In this document: in pieces, positions 24,649-33,394 of the stretch
Layout: the number at the start of each line of letters is the position of its first letter
Position numbering within the stretch: position 1 is the first letter of the stretch
Source of the DNA: an uncultured Bacteroidia bacterium
Lineage (GTDB): Bacteria > Bacteroidota > Bacteroidia > Bacteroidales > F082
Direction of reading: 5' to 3'
DNA length: 39,300 nucleotides
Assembly: GCA_902769875.1 (NCBI GenBank)
Contig: CACXQV010000027.1
Coordinates: 1-39,300, forward strand
Position numbers and translations under genes: made by a program
Notes under the pieces: model-generated
Seen by the model: the letters and a program-made list of their open reading frames with translations, nothing else
The model's database searches: none
Told to the model about the DNA's origin: nothing

Positions 24649-27129
24649 ATGAAAAGACAACTTATTGTATTACTGATACTTTTGTGCAGTTTCCAGTATT
24701 CCTTCGCCTCCATCACGGTGAAAGGCCGCGTGATTGACAAATCCACTGGAACACCGATGGAATATGCCACCGTCAGGGCGAGCCTTTTGCCCGATTCGAC
24801 CTTTGTTGCTGGCGTAATCACCGACCCCAACGGGCATTTCACCTTGGACTTGGACAAAGGCCGTTATGTGCTTGAGGTTCAGTATATGGGGTTTGTCCCA
24901 TTGCATAAAAACGTCACCATCGACGGGACGAAAAGCACGGTCGATTTGGGGCGTTTGAGCCTTTCGCCCGATGCGCGAATGCTGAGCGAGGTGAACGTGG
25001 TGGCGGAGCAAAGCACCTACGAAATGACGCTCGACAAGCGTGTTTTCAACGTGGGCAAGGACGTGAGCAACACGGCGGGCAACGCCATCGAGGTGTTGGA
25101 GAACATCCCGGCCGTTTCGGTCGATGTGGAGGGCAATGTCAGCCTGCGCGGCGACGATGGCGTGCGCATCCTCATCGACGGCAAGGAGTCAGGCCTCTCA
25201 GGAATGAGCACTCAAGACGCATTGCGTACCCTTCAAGGCGATATGATTGAGCGGGTGGAGGTCATCACCAATCCGTCGGTGCGTTACGATGCCGAAGGCT
25301 CGGCGGGTATCATCAACATCATCCTGAAAAAAGACAAGCGGCAGGGCTTCAACGGGGCTGTCAATATCCGTGGCGGCTATCCGTGGATGTATGGAGGAAG
25401 CCTCTCGATGAACTATCGGCTCAGGCGATGGAACCTTTTCGCCAGCTATGGCTTCAACCACAGGTCGAACATCGGCGGTGGCGTCAACCAAACCAAGCGT
25501 TTCAACCTTGAGGAGGATGGCGACACGACTTTCTATCAACTGACCGACCAAACCACCGAGCGCAGAATGCGTCGTTTAGGCCACAATGTGCGTGTCGGGG
25601 CTGATTACTATATCACTGACAATGATATTGTTAGTGCGGCTTTTGTTTTCCGTTACGGCAATTTGGAGACCCATCCCGTGGTGAAATATTCCGACGTGTT
25701 TCCTTTGTCGGGCAATTCCACTTACGACGAGCGTGCCGAGGATTACGAAGAGTGGGATCCGATGTATGAGGTGACTTTGGATTACGACAAGAAGTTCGTG
25801 CGCGAAGGCCGCAGCCTGAAGGCCAACGTGCGCTTTTTCACCAATGCCGAGACTTCGAGCTCTGACATTACTGAAATGGTTTATCCCAATTCGAACAAGG
25901 ATAGGGTTTTGTCGGAGTTGTACCAAAAAACCGCCAACGACCAGAATATGCGCAACTTGCAAGCCAGCGTGGACTATGTGCCTCCTTTCGCGACCAAGGC
26001 GCAATGGGAAATCGGCGGGAAATATACCAACCGCAACATCAACAGCCTGTCAACGGTGACGGAGAAAGATAGCCTTGGCGTTTACCGGCCTTTGGTGAAC
26101 TATTGCTATGACTATGAATACAAGGAGCAGGTGGCAGCCCTTTACACCAGCCTCGGCAACGACTGGGGTCGCTGGTCGGGACAGGTGGGCGTGCGTGCCG
26201 AAATGACGAATATCCTCACGAACCTGAAAGGCTATGCCCACGACGGCACCGACTCCATCAATGGCGGCAAGCCCTACCTTGACTTCTTCCCGAGCGCACA
26301 CCTGAACTATTCGGTGAACGAAAACAACCAGTTCCAAGTGAGCTACACGCGCCGCATCCGCCGTCCGGGTTTTTGGCAGATGAGCCCGTTCCGCTCCTAC
26401 AACGACAACCGCAACATCCGTATGGGCAACCCCGCCTTGAAGCCGACTTATATGGACAGTTACGAACTAGGCTACATCCACTTCTGGGACAAGGCGAGTT
26501 TCAACTTCACGGCCTATTATCGCCACGGAACCAACACGATACGGCATTACACTTATATGGCTGATAGCGTGTTCTACAGTATGCCCGTCAATTTCGGCAA
26601 GGCCGACGACTTCGGCGTGGAGATGGTCGCCCAAGGCCAGATGACCAAGTGGTGGAACCTGAACGGCAACGTGAATTTCTTCCGTTCCTATTCCAACGGC
26701 ACGATCAATGGCAAGGAATATCCCACCGAGTCGTGGATGCTTTTCGGGCGTGCCGTTTCGAAGTTCAAGGTGAGCAATTGGTTCGACTTTCAGCTGACGG
26801 CACACGTTATGGGGCCGCACAAGGAGCCGCTCGGTATGCAGAAAGGCAACTGGTGGGTAGATTTGGCAGTGAGCAAGGAAGTCTTCAATGGCAACGGCAC
26901 CATCACCTTCAACGTGCGCGACCTGTTCAATTCGCGCAGCTGGGGCGGCGAGTCGTGGGGCGATGGTTTCTGGCAGTACAACACCAGCACTTGGAACCGC
27001 CGCTCGTTCTCGCTCAACTTCAACTATCGCATCAACCAGCAGAGCATGAAGCGCAACCGCCCGGGTGGCGACGAAGGCGGTGGCGACGAAGGCGGCGGCG
27101 AGGAGCAGCAGTTGGAGGAGGGGTATTGA
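24649..27129 (+). CDS. TonB-dependent receptor family protein (outer-membrane beta-barrel family)
   Basis: The 826-residue product has a signal peptide (MKRQLIVLLILLCSFQYSFA). A carboxypeptidase-regulatory-like domain follows (VKGRVIDKSTGTPMEYATV). Its plug domain has VLENIPAVSVDVEGNVSLRG, ILIDGKESGLSG and IERVEVITNPSVRYDAEGSAG. The barrel has the IRRPGFWQMSPF segment seen in the OMP_b-brl_3 family. It ends in a low-complexity tail rich in G, E and D rather than a terminal aromatic. Such proteins are common in Bacteroidetes without a SusD partner; the substrate is unknown. The start at 24649 is chosen because it gives a clean signal peptide and fits the promoter. Confidence 0.93.
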   Translation: MKRQLIVLLILLCSFQYSFASITVKGRVIDKSTGTPMEYATVRASLLPDSTFVAGVITDPNGHFTLDLDKGRYVLEVQYMGFVPLHKNVTIDGTKSTVDLGRLSLSPDARMLSEVNVVAEQSTYEMTLDKRVFNVGKDVSNTAGNAIEVLENIPAVSVDVEGNVSLRGDDGVRILIDGKESGLSGMSTQDALRTLQGDMIERVEVITNPSVRYDAEGSAGIINIILKKDKRQGFNGAVNIRGGYPWMYGGSLSMNYRLRRWNLFASYGFNHRSNIGGGVNQTKRFNLEEDGDTTFYQLTDQTTERRMRRLGHNVRVGADYYITDNDIVSAAFVFRYGNLETHPVVKYSDVFPLSGNSTYDERAEDYEEWDPMYEVTLDYDKKFVREGRSLKANVRFFTNAETSSSDITEMVYPNSNKDRVLSELYQKTANDQNMRNLQASVDYVPPFATKAQWEIGGKYTNRNINSLSTVTEKDSLGVYRPLVNYCYDYEYKEQVAALYTSLGNDWGRWSGQVGVRAEMTNILTNLKGYAHDGTDSINGGKPYLDFFPSAHLNYSVNENNQFQVSYTRRIRRPGFWQMSPFRSYNDNRNIRMGNPALKPTYMDSYELGYIHFWDKASFNFTAYYRHGTNTIRHYTYMADSVFYSMPVNFGKADDFGVEMVAQGQMTKWWNLNGNVNFFRSYSNGTINGKEYPTESWMLFGRAVSKFKVSNWFDFQLTAHVMGPHKEPLGMQKGNWWVDLAVSKEVFNGNGTITFNVRDLFNSRSWGGESWGDGFWQYNTSTWNRRSFSLNFNYRINQQSMKRNRPGGDEGGGDEGGGEEQQLEEGY

Positions 27130-27251
27130 AACCCGCAAACTTTTGTGCCTTAAAGTCGAAATGGTGGAAATGTGATTCGGGCGTTTTGTTTATTGAACCA
27201 TAAATGTTGATTGTGTATATGTAATTAATAATCAATATTTTAATTAATTTG

Positions 27252-27296
27252 TATAATGGGCTAAAACCGCATTTTTTTGAAGTTTTGCCCATTATA
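27252..27296. repeat. Solo palindrome of the same build as A1/A2
   Basis: TATAATGGGCTAAAAC (27252-27267) and GTTTTGCCCATTATA (27282-27296) are inverted repeats with one extra base in the left arm, around a 14-base loop with seven T. The outer TATAAT/ATTATA ends, total length (45 versus 47) and T-rich loop match A1 and A2, but the inner arm sequence differs. It lies in the 340-base gap between the receptor and purL. The rest of that gap is AT-rich and shows no gene. Confidence 0.85.
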
Positions 27297-27429
27297 TGAA
27301 TGTTTTTATGCCAATCATTGCCAAAAAATCCGATATGTTTTTGGGGGTTTTGTATCTGAACCAAAAAACAGGGACAAATCGAAGCGTTAAAAAATGGCGC
27401 AGCCACGAATATCTTTCCAACAAAAACCC

Positions 27430-27437
27430 TATCTTTG
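27430..27437 (+). promoter_or_regulatory. Likely -7 element of purL
   Basis: TATCTTTG matches TAnnTTTG exactly, 32 bases before the purL ATG. No purine riboswitch-like fold was recognised in the leader. Confidence 0.55.
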
Positions 27438-27469
27438 CGCCATCGTTTTATGTATAAAACCTTGCGCTT

Positions 27470-30400
27470 ATGATATGCTTTTTTCAACCTGACAATCAGC
27501 GGATTATCGCCGTTGATTCCAATTCTCCTCTTTCAGAGGAAACCATTTCCAAACTCACTTGGCTTTTCGGGAAGGCCGAACTGATTCAAAAAGACACGGT
27601 GAAGGGCTTCTTCGTCGGGCCGCGTCGCGAGATGATTACGCCTTGGAGCACCAACGCCGTCGAAATCACCCAAAATATGGGCATCAAGGGCATTGTACGC
27701 ATTGAGGAATTTCATAAGGTGGAGTCGAAGGACGCGCCTTTTGACCCGATGCTCCAAAACCGTTACAAGGACCTCGACCAGAACGTGTTCGCCATCGACC
27801 GCAAGCCTGAGCCGCTGAAATACATCGATGACATTGAGGCTTATAACCAGCAGGAAGGTCTGGCCCTGAGCAGCGAGGAAATGGACTATCTAAAAGGCAT
27901 ATCCGCAAAGATTGGGCGCAAACTTACTGACAGTGAGGTGTATGGCTTTGCACAGGTGAACTCCGAACATTGCCGCCACAAGATTTTCAACGGCACTTTC
28001 GTCATCGACGGGAAGAAGATGCCCAACACGCTCTTCGCCCTCATCAAGAAGACCTCGAAAATGAACCCCAACCGCCTCGTTTCGGCCTACAAGGATAATG
28101 TGGCGTTCATCCTCGGCCCCAAGGTGGAGCAGTTCGCGCCCGCCGAGCCGAACAAGCCTTCGGCCTTCCAAATCAAGCCCATCGAAACGGTGATTTCGCT
28201 GAAAGCCGAAACACACAACTTCCCGACCACCGTTGAGCCTTTCAACGGCGCAGCCACGGGCAGCGGCGGCGAGATTCGTGACCGCTTGGCTGGCGGTCAG
28301 GGCAGTTTGCCGTTGGCGGGAACGGCCGTTTATATGACTTCCTATCCCCGCACGGAGCAAGGCCGCGACTGGGAGAAGGACATCGAGCCGCGCAAGTGGC
28401 TCTATCAAACGCCGGAAGAAATCCTCATCAAGGCCTCCAACGGTGCCTCCGATTTCGGAAACAAGTTCGGCCAGCCGCTGATTAACGGCAGTTTGCTGAC
28501 CTTTGAGCATAGCGAGAAAGAGACTTTGGGCTACGACAAGGTCATTATGTTGGCAGGCGGCATCGGTTTCGCCAAGGTGAAGGATGCCAAGAAGTTGGAA
28601 CCCGAAGAAGGCGATGTCATTATTGTTCTCGGTGGCGACAACTACCGCATTGGTATGGGCGGCGGTGCCGTGTCGAGCGTCGATACGGGCCAATACAGCA
28701 ACGCCATCGAACTGAATGCCGTGCAACGCGCCAACCCCGAAATGCAGAAGCGCGTGAGCAACGTGATTCGTGCGATGGCCGAAAGCGACTGCAACCCCAT
28801 CCGCAGCATCCACGACCACGGCGCGGGCGGTCACCTCAACTGCCTCTCCGAACTCATTGAAGATGCGGGCGGCGTGGTCTATGTCGATAACCTGCCCGTC
28901 GGCGACCCGACTTTGTCCGACAAGGAAATCATTGGTAACGAGTCGCAAGAGCGTATGGGCTTGTTAGTCAATAAGAAAGACAAGGAAATCATCAAGGAAA
29001 CCGCCGAGCGTGAACGCGCACCTTATTATGAAGTGGGCGAGGTGACGGGCGACGAGCGACTTCGTTTTGTTCGCAAGAAAGGCAAGGCACCCATCGATTT
29101 GGCCATTTCTGATTTCTTCGGCAGCGCGCCCAAGACGATTTTGCACGACAAGACCAAACCCTATCATTTCAAGAAAATCAGTTACACCAAACGCGATATT
29201 CACAAGTACCTCAACAACGTGCTGCAAATGGAAGCCGTGGCTTGCAAGGATTGGCTCACCAACAAGGTGGACCGCTCCGTGACGGGTCGCGTGGCGCAAC
29301 AGCAGTGCGTGGGTGAGATTCAGTTGCCTTTGAGCAACCTCGGCATCAGTGCCTTGGACTACAACGGCAAGCGCGGCATCGCCACGGCTTTGGGTCACGC
29401 CCCGATTGCGGGCTTGATTGACCCTGCCGCCGCATCGCGCCTCTCTGTTTCCGAGGCCTTGACCAACATCCTTTGGGCACCGATTGAGGGCAACTTGTCA
29501 GGCATCTCATTGAGCGCCAACTGGATGTGGCCTGCCAAACAGGAAGGTGAAACCGCACGACTTTATGAGGCCGTTAAAGCCTTGAGCGACTATTGCGTGG
29601 CCTTGGGCATCAACGTTCCGACGGGCAAAGACAGCCTCTCAATGACGCAGAAATACCCTGACGGCGAGAAAGTTGTGGCTCCTGGAACGGTCATCATCTC
29701 CGCAGCGGGCGAGGTCTCCAACATCCGCCAAGTGGTGCGACCCGTGATGAAAGCCGACGAAAACACCGAACTCCTTTACATCGATTTCTCGAAAGACGCC
29801 TTCGAACTCGGAGGCAGCAGTTTCGCGCAGAGCATTGGTGCCATCGGTCAGGCGGTGCCCGATGTGAAGAGCGTCAATTATTTCAAGAAATGCTTTAACG
29901 CCATCCAGAAACTCATCGAGCACAATTTGGTTTTGGCCGGTCACGATGTTTCGGCGGGCGGCTTGATTACCACGCTGTTGGAAATGAACTTTGCCAACAC
30001 GACCTACGGAATGAACCTCGATTTGAGCGCGTTCAACGCCGAAGACTTTATGTCCGTGCTGTTCTGCGAGAAGCCCTCGGTGGTGATTCAAGTCTCCAAC
30101 GACGGCATCGCCAACCGTATGTTGCGCGAACTCGGCATCAGCTTCAAGATGATCGGCAAGCCACAAGCCAAGCGGCAAATCAACATTGCCCACGCCGACC
30201 ACAACTATATCTTCGACATTGACGCGCTGCGCGACACTTGGTTCAAGTCGTCGTACCTGCTCGACCGCAAGCAGAGCGGTCCGCGCAAGGCGATGGAACG
30301 TTTTATGAACTACAAGAAACAGTATCTGCACTATAGTTTTGGCCGAAACTTCACTGGCACGGCGGCCAGCCTCGGCATCGACCTGCATCGCCGCAAGCCT

Positions 30401-31159
30401 ACGGGCATCAACGCGGCCATCATCCGCGAAAAAGGCTGCCAATGCGACCGCGAGATGGCCTACGCGCTCTATCTTGCCGGCTTCGACGTGCGCGATGTCA
30501 CGATGACCGACCTCGCCACAGGTCGCGAAGATCTCAAGGACGTGAATATGATTGCCTTCATCGGCGGCTTCTCCAACTCCGATGTGCTCGGCTCGGCCAA
30601 AGGCTGGGCGGGTGCCTTCCTTTATAATAAGAAGGCCAAGAAAGCCCTCGACGACTTCTACGCTCGTGAGGACACGTTGAGCCTCGGCGTGTGCAACGGC
30701 TGCCAGCTGATGATGGAACTCGGCCTGCTCTATCCCGACCACGAGGAGCATCCCGTGATGATGCACAACGACTCGCATAAGTTCGAGTCGGGCTTCCTCA
30801 ACGTGGAGATTGCCCAAAACGAGAGCGTGATGCTCAAGTCGCTGTCGGGCAGACGTTTAGGTGTGTGGATTGCCCACGGAGAGGGCCGTTTCTATTTCCC
30901 GTATTTCCGCGACAAGTACAAAATCGTGATGAACTACGGCCAGGACGAATATCCTGGCAACCCCAACGGCAGCGATTGGTCGACAGCCGCAGTATGCTCT
31001 AATGATGGTCGTCATCTCGCTATGATGCCGCACCTCGAAAGAGCCTTCCTACCTTGGCAGTGGGCCTACTATCCCGACGAGCGCAAGAACGATGAGGTCT
31101 CGCCTTGGATGGAGGCGTTTGTGAATGCCCGTAAGTGGGTGGAGGAGAGAAGGAAGTAA
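27470..31159 (+). CDS. purL: Phosphoribosylformylglycinamidine synthase (large, single-chain)
   Basis: PurL converts FGAR, glutamine and ATP to FGAM in purine synthesis. This 1229-residue form fuses all parts: an N-terminal PurS-like region (to about 150), a linker with VNSEHCRHKIFNG, two AIRS-like halves (AETHNFPTTVEPFNGAATGS, GGEIRDRLAGG; later VSAGGLITTLLEM), and a C-terminal class I glutamine amidotransferase domain (GVCNGCQLMMELGLL with the nucleophilic cysteine, and the later histidine-containing HGEGRFYFP). Length and motifs are normal, so it should be active. It is monocistronic, followed by a hairpin at 31193-31226. Confidence 0.98.
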   Translation: MICFFQPDNQRIIAVDSNSPLSEETISKLTWLFGKAELIQKDTVKGFFVGPRREMITPWSTNAVEITQNMGIKGIVRIEEFHKVESKDAPFDPMLQNRYKDLDQNVFAIDRKPEPLKYIDDIEAYNQQEGLALSSEEMDYLKGISAKIGRKLTDSEVYGFAQVNSEHCRHKIFNGTFVIDGKKMPNTLFALIKKTSKMNPNRLVSAYKDNVAFILGPKVEQFAPAEPNKPSAFQIKPIETVISLKAETHNFPTTVEPFNGAATGSGGEIRDRLAGGQGSLPLAGTAVYMTSYPRTEQGRDWEKDIEPRKWLYQTPEEILIKASNGASDFGNKFGQPLINGSLLTFEHSEKETLGYDKVIMLAGGIGFAKVKDAKKLEPEEGDVIIVLGGDNYRIGMGGGAVSSVDTGQYSNAIELNAVQRANPEMQKRVSNVIRAMAESDCNPIRSIHDHGAGGHLNCLSELIEDAGGVVYVDNLPVGDPTLSDKEIIGNESQERMGLLVNKKDKEIIKETAERERAPYYEVGEVTGDERLRFVRKKGKAPIDLAISDFFGSAPKTILHDKTKPYHFKKISYTKRDIHKYLNNVLQMEAVACKDWLTNKVDRSVTGRVAQQQCVGEIQLPLSNLGISALDYNGKRGIATALGHAPIAGLIDPAAASRLSVSEALTNILWAPIEGNLSGISLSANWMWPAKQEGETARLYEAVKALSDYCVALGINVPTGKDSLSMTQKYPDGEKVVAPGTVIISAAGEVSNIRQVVRPVMKADENTELLYIDFSKDAFELGGSSFAQSIGAIGQAVPDVKSVNYFKKCFNAIQKLIEHNLVLAGHDVSAGGLITTLLEMNFANTTYGMNLDLSAFNAEDFMSVLFCEKPSVVIQVSNDGIANRMLRELGISFKMIGKPQAKRQINIAHADHNYIFDIDALRDTWFKSSYLLDRKQSGPRKAMERFMNYKKQYLHYSFGRNFTGTAASLGIDLHRRKPTGINAAIIREKGCQCDREMAYALYLAGFDVRDVTMTDLATGREDLKDVNMIAFIGGFSNSDVLGSAKGWAGAFLYNKKAKKALDDFYAREDTLSLGVCNGCQLMMELGLLYPDHEEHPVMMHNDSHKFESGFLNVEIAQNESVMLKSLSGRRLGVWIAHGEGRFYFPYFRDKYKIVMNYGQDEYPGNPNGSDWSTAAVCSNDGRHLAMMPHLERAFLPWQWAYYPDERKNDEVSPWMEAFVNARKWVEERRK

Positions 31160-31192
31160 GCCATTGGATTGACGAAAAAGTGTGAGCAAATT

Positions 31193-31226
31193 TTCTCAAA
31201 TCTATGAAAAAAGTGAGATTTGAGAA
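31193..31226. terminator. Inverted repeat after purL
   Basis: TTCTCAAATCT (31193-31203) and AGATTTGAGAA (31216-31226) form a perfect 11-base stem with a 12-base loop; five more bases pair on each side with one mismatch. It is AT-rich and lacks a following T-run, so it may be a weak terminator or another small palindromic element. Confidence 0.5.
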
Positions 31227-31329
31227 GATTTGATTGTGTCTTTGGCTGGCTTTTTCATACAAAGCTTGAATGATTCAGTGGAAAACACTCTTTTTTCAAA
31301 AAGTTTAGCATAAATATCAATTTTTTGAT

Positions 31330-31337
31330 TATTTTTG
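31330..31337 (+). promoter_or_regulatory. Likely -7 element of the toxin-antitoxin-like pair
   Basis: TATTTTTG matches TAnnTTTG exactly and ends only 7 bases before the ATG at 31345. The predicted transcript would start at or within a base or two of the start codon, making it leaderless or nearly so. Confidence 0.5.
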
Positions 31338-31344
31338 CGGCGTT

Positions 31345-31824
31345 ATGAAGAAGAAAACTACCATAGACCTTATTACAGAGTCGGAAAAAACAGCTTTGTA
31401 TTCCATTAGTTTTGAGATGGACGGCACAACTGAATTTGAAAAGTTTGTCGCCGAATTTGAAATGAATGCTACCTATAATAGTGATTATCAGCGAATCATC
31501 GCAGCTTTGCAGGTAATCTTGGATAAAGGAGCGTTAGAACGGTTTTTCCGTCCTGAAGGCAAGATGAACGACAATGTTCAGGCAATTCCGATTGGTGGCG
31601 GAAAATTGAGACTGTATTGCCTTCGTATTTCGGAACAGATTGTTATACTTGGAAATGGGGGTGTAAAGACAACCAAATACTATCAGGAAGCCCCGAAGTT
31701 GTATGGATATGTTCTTGATTTACAGCGTTTCGATAAGATTTTGAAAGAAAACCTTGAAAAAGGCTATGTAAGCATTGAGAAAAAGGAATTGAATGGCATT
31801 GACGATATAACTTTTAAGATATGA
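31345..31824 (+). CDS. Putative RelE/HigB-like toxin of a toxin-antitoxin pair
   Basis: This 159-residue protein of unknown function is followed by a small XRE-type regulator with a 4-base ATGA overlap. Its middle (RIIAALQVILDKGALERFFRPEG, then KLRLYCLRISEQIVILGNGG and KTTKYYQEAP) follows the order of RelE/HigB-like toxins: helix, basic strand, strand with R-x-Y, then an aromatic/basic helix. It is longer than a typical RelE. Together with gene order (toxin first, XRE antitoxin second, as in higBA), I infer an RNA-targeting toxin. This is not proven by a diagnostic motif. Confidence 0.6.
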   Translation: MKKKTTIDLITESEKTALYSISFEMDGTTEFEKFVAEFEMNATYNSDYQRIIAALQVILDKGALERFFRPEGKMNDNVQAIPIGGGKLRLYCLRISEQIVILGNGGVKTTKYYQEAPKLYGYVLDLQRFDKILKENLEKGYVSIEKKELNGIDDITFKI

Positions 31825-32090
31825 AAAGCAAACAAGAATGGTTCGAGAGCAAAGTGGCGGGAGTGTCGCCCGAAATTATGTCAGAAGTGCAAATGTCCGC
31901 TGACATCATTGCCCGTATTGATGCTATTCTCAAAGAGAAGCACATGACACAGCGCGATTTGGCTCACAAGATGGGCAAGAGTGAGGCTGTGGTTTCTCGT
32001 TGGATAACAGGATTTCCAAATTTCACGTTGCGTTCTTTGTCACAGCTTTCAGTAGCACTTGGTGAACCGCTGATTAAGTTGGCGGAATAA
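31821..32090 (+). CDS. XRE-family helix-turn-helix antitoxin
   Basis: The 89-residue product has an XRE/Cro-type DNA-binding domain at about residues 32-85: MTQRDLAHKMGKSEAVVSRW is the helix-turn-helix, followed by FTLRSLSQLSVALGE. The N-terminal 30 residues are likely to contact the toxin. The start ATG overlaps the upstream stop, so translation is coupled. It is expected to repress its own operon and neutralise the product of the upstream gene. Confidence 0.85.
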   Translation: MKSKQEWFESKVAGVSPEIMSEVQMSADIIARIDAILKEKHMTQRDLAHKMGKSEAVVSRWITGFPNFTLRSLSQLSVALGEPLIKLAE

Positions 32091-32148
32091 GTATTGTTCG
32101 TAGTCGGCTGGCTTTATTATGCCTTGTATGGATATTCGCAAAAAATTG

Positions 32149-32156
32149 TAATTTTG
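32149..32156 (+). promoter_or_regulatory. Likely -7 element of the AlbA_2 regulator gene
   Basis: TAATTTTG matches TAnnTTTG. TTG lies 22 bases upstream (32124-32126). The start codon follows at 32180. Confidence 0.45.
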
Positions 32157-32179
32157 CAATCGAATAGTTTGCAAGCAAA

Positions 32180-33391
32180 ATGACCAAAGAAGAACTAATA
32201 GCGAGGCTGAAGGACATCGAATGGGATGATTTTGAGGTGAAGGAGGCTGCGGATGCGTTGCCAAAGAACGTTTGGGAAACCGTGAGTGCTTTCAGTAACA
32301 CTTCGGGCGGATGGCTTGTGTTGGGTGTGAAGCAGATTGGAAAAAGGTTTGATATACAAGGTGTTAACAATGCCGAAAAGATTGAAAGCGACCTGATGAA
32401 TGCCCTGCGCGAGGGTCTTATTAACTTTCTGGCTCATGCCGATTATTTCAGCGCGATGCATCCTACCATTCGCGTGTATTCGAATCGCATTGAGTTCCAG
32501 AATCCAGGCCGTTTTATGGTCGATATGGAGCATTTGCGCGACCGAATACAGTCCAATCCGCGCAATCCAGGCATTATCAAACTGTTTCGTTATGCCAAAT
32601 TGGGCGAAAATGCGGGTTATGGCATCGACAAGATGCTGAAATGGGAGTCGCTGACGGGCGAGAAAGTTGTATTCTCGGGCGACATAGAAAGTGCTGTTGT
32701 CACCTATTGCAGACCGGGATGGAAAGAGGAAGTTGAAACGGAAGCAATGACTACCCCAATGACTACCCCCAAAACTACCTTAATGACTACCCCCAAAACT
32801 ACCCCTAAAAAAGGAGTGTATCAAAGAAATCAGATTCTTCAAATCATTCGGGTTACGCCTGACATTTCAAAAGAAAGGATTTCAGAACTACTTGATTTAA
32901 CGGTGGATGGAGTAAAGTATCATTTGAGAAAACTCAAATCAGAAAGAAGAATTGAATGGGTTGGACCGATGAAAAGTGGCTGTTGGAAGATAGTGGAAGT
33001 GATAGAAAATGACCTGAAAGAAAATAAGAAAGACAAGAAGAAAGAACTTGTTGAAATTCAGTTAGTTGAAAAAAAACTGAAAGGTATAGATTCATCTCAA
33101 CTTGTACTAGAACTTGTACCAAAATTGCCAGTACAAGTTAAGATATTGATAATGAGTCTACAAGATAAGGAAAAGTCTGCGTCTGAACTTCTACTTGTAC
33201 CTAATCTTGTACAAGTTTATTCGGATAAAAGTCCAGTGTATTTTAAGAAGCAAGTGATTTATCCGGCGATTGCGCATGGTCTTGTGGCTATGTTGTATCC
33301 TGATAAGCCTAAACATCCCAAGCAAAAATACTATTTGACCGAAAAAGGAAAAGAATGTTTGATCTATTTGATAAAAAACGGAATAGAATAA
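32180..33391 (+). CDS. AlbA_2 / Schlafen-like regulator, apparently with its middle deleted
   Basis: Residues 1-74 are the start of an AlbA_2 (Schlafen AlbA-like) domain: FEVKEAADALPKNVWETVSAFSN and GGWLVLGV. Then, without a linker, ALREGLINFLAHADYF begins the GHKL-type ATPase half, with RIEFQNPGRF and GYGIDKMLKW. In family members known to me these two blocks are well over 100 residues apart, so an in-frame deletion near base 32401 is likely; the product is 403 residues. After a [M/K]TTP repeat linker there is a winged helix (LQIIRVTPDISKERISELLDLTVDGVKYHLRKL) and a second C-terminal winged-helix-like region. ybaK begins 3 bases after its stop. Activity is doubtful. Confidence 0.8.
   Translation: MTKEELIARLKDIEWDDFEVKEAADALPKNVWETVSAFSNTSGGWLVLGVKQIGKRFDIQGVNNAEKIESDLMNALREGLINFLAHADYFSAMHPTIRVYSNRIEFQNPGRFMVDMEHLRDRIQSNPRNPGIIKLFRYAKLGENAGYGIDKMLKWESLTGEKVVFSGDIESAVVTYCRPGWKEEVETEAMTTPMTTPKTTLMTTPKTTPKKGVYQRNQILQIIRVTPDISKERISELLDLTVDGVKYHLRKLKSERRIEWVGPMKSGCWKIVEVIENDLKENKKDKKKELVEIQLVEKKLKGIDSSQLVLELVPKLPVQVKILIMSLQDKEKSASELLLVPNLVQVYSDKSPVYFKKQVIYPAIAHGLVAMLYPDKPKHPKQKYYLTEKGKECLIYLIKNGIE
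32747..32806 (+). repeat. Five in-frame 12-base repeats encoding (M/K)TTP
   Basis: The units ATGACTACCCCA, ATGACTACCCCC, AAAACTACCTTA, ATGACTACCCCC and AAAACTACCCCT follow each other at 32747-32806. They encode a Thr/Pro-rich flexible linker. Unit number can change without breaking the frame. Confidence 0.9.
33101..33215. repeat. Cluster of CTTGTAC/GTACAAG heptamers in a coding region
   Basis: CTTGTAC occurs at 33101, 33113, 33194 and 33206, and its complement GTACAAG at 33131 and 33209. The last two overlap as the palindrome CTTGTACAAG (33206-33215). They lie in the C-terminal third of the AlbA_2 regulator, where the encoded protein shows repeated LVP motifs. Confidence 0.75.
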
Positions 33392-33394
33392 TCC

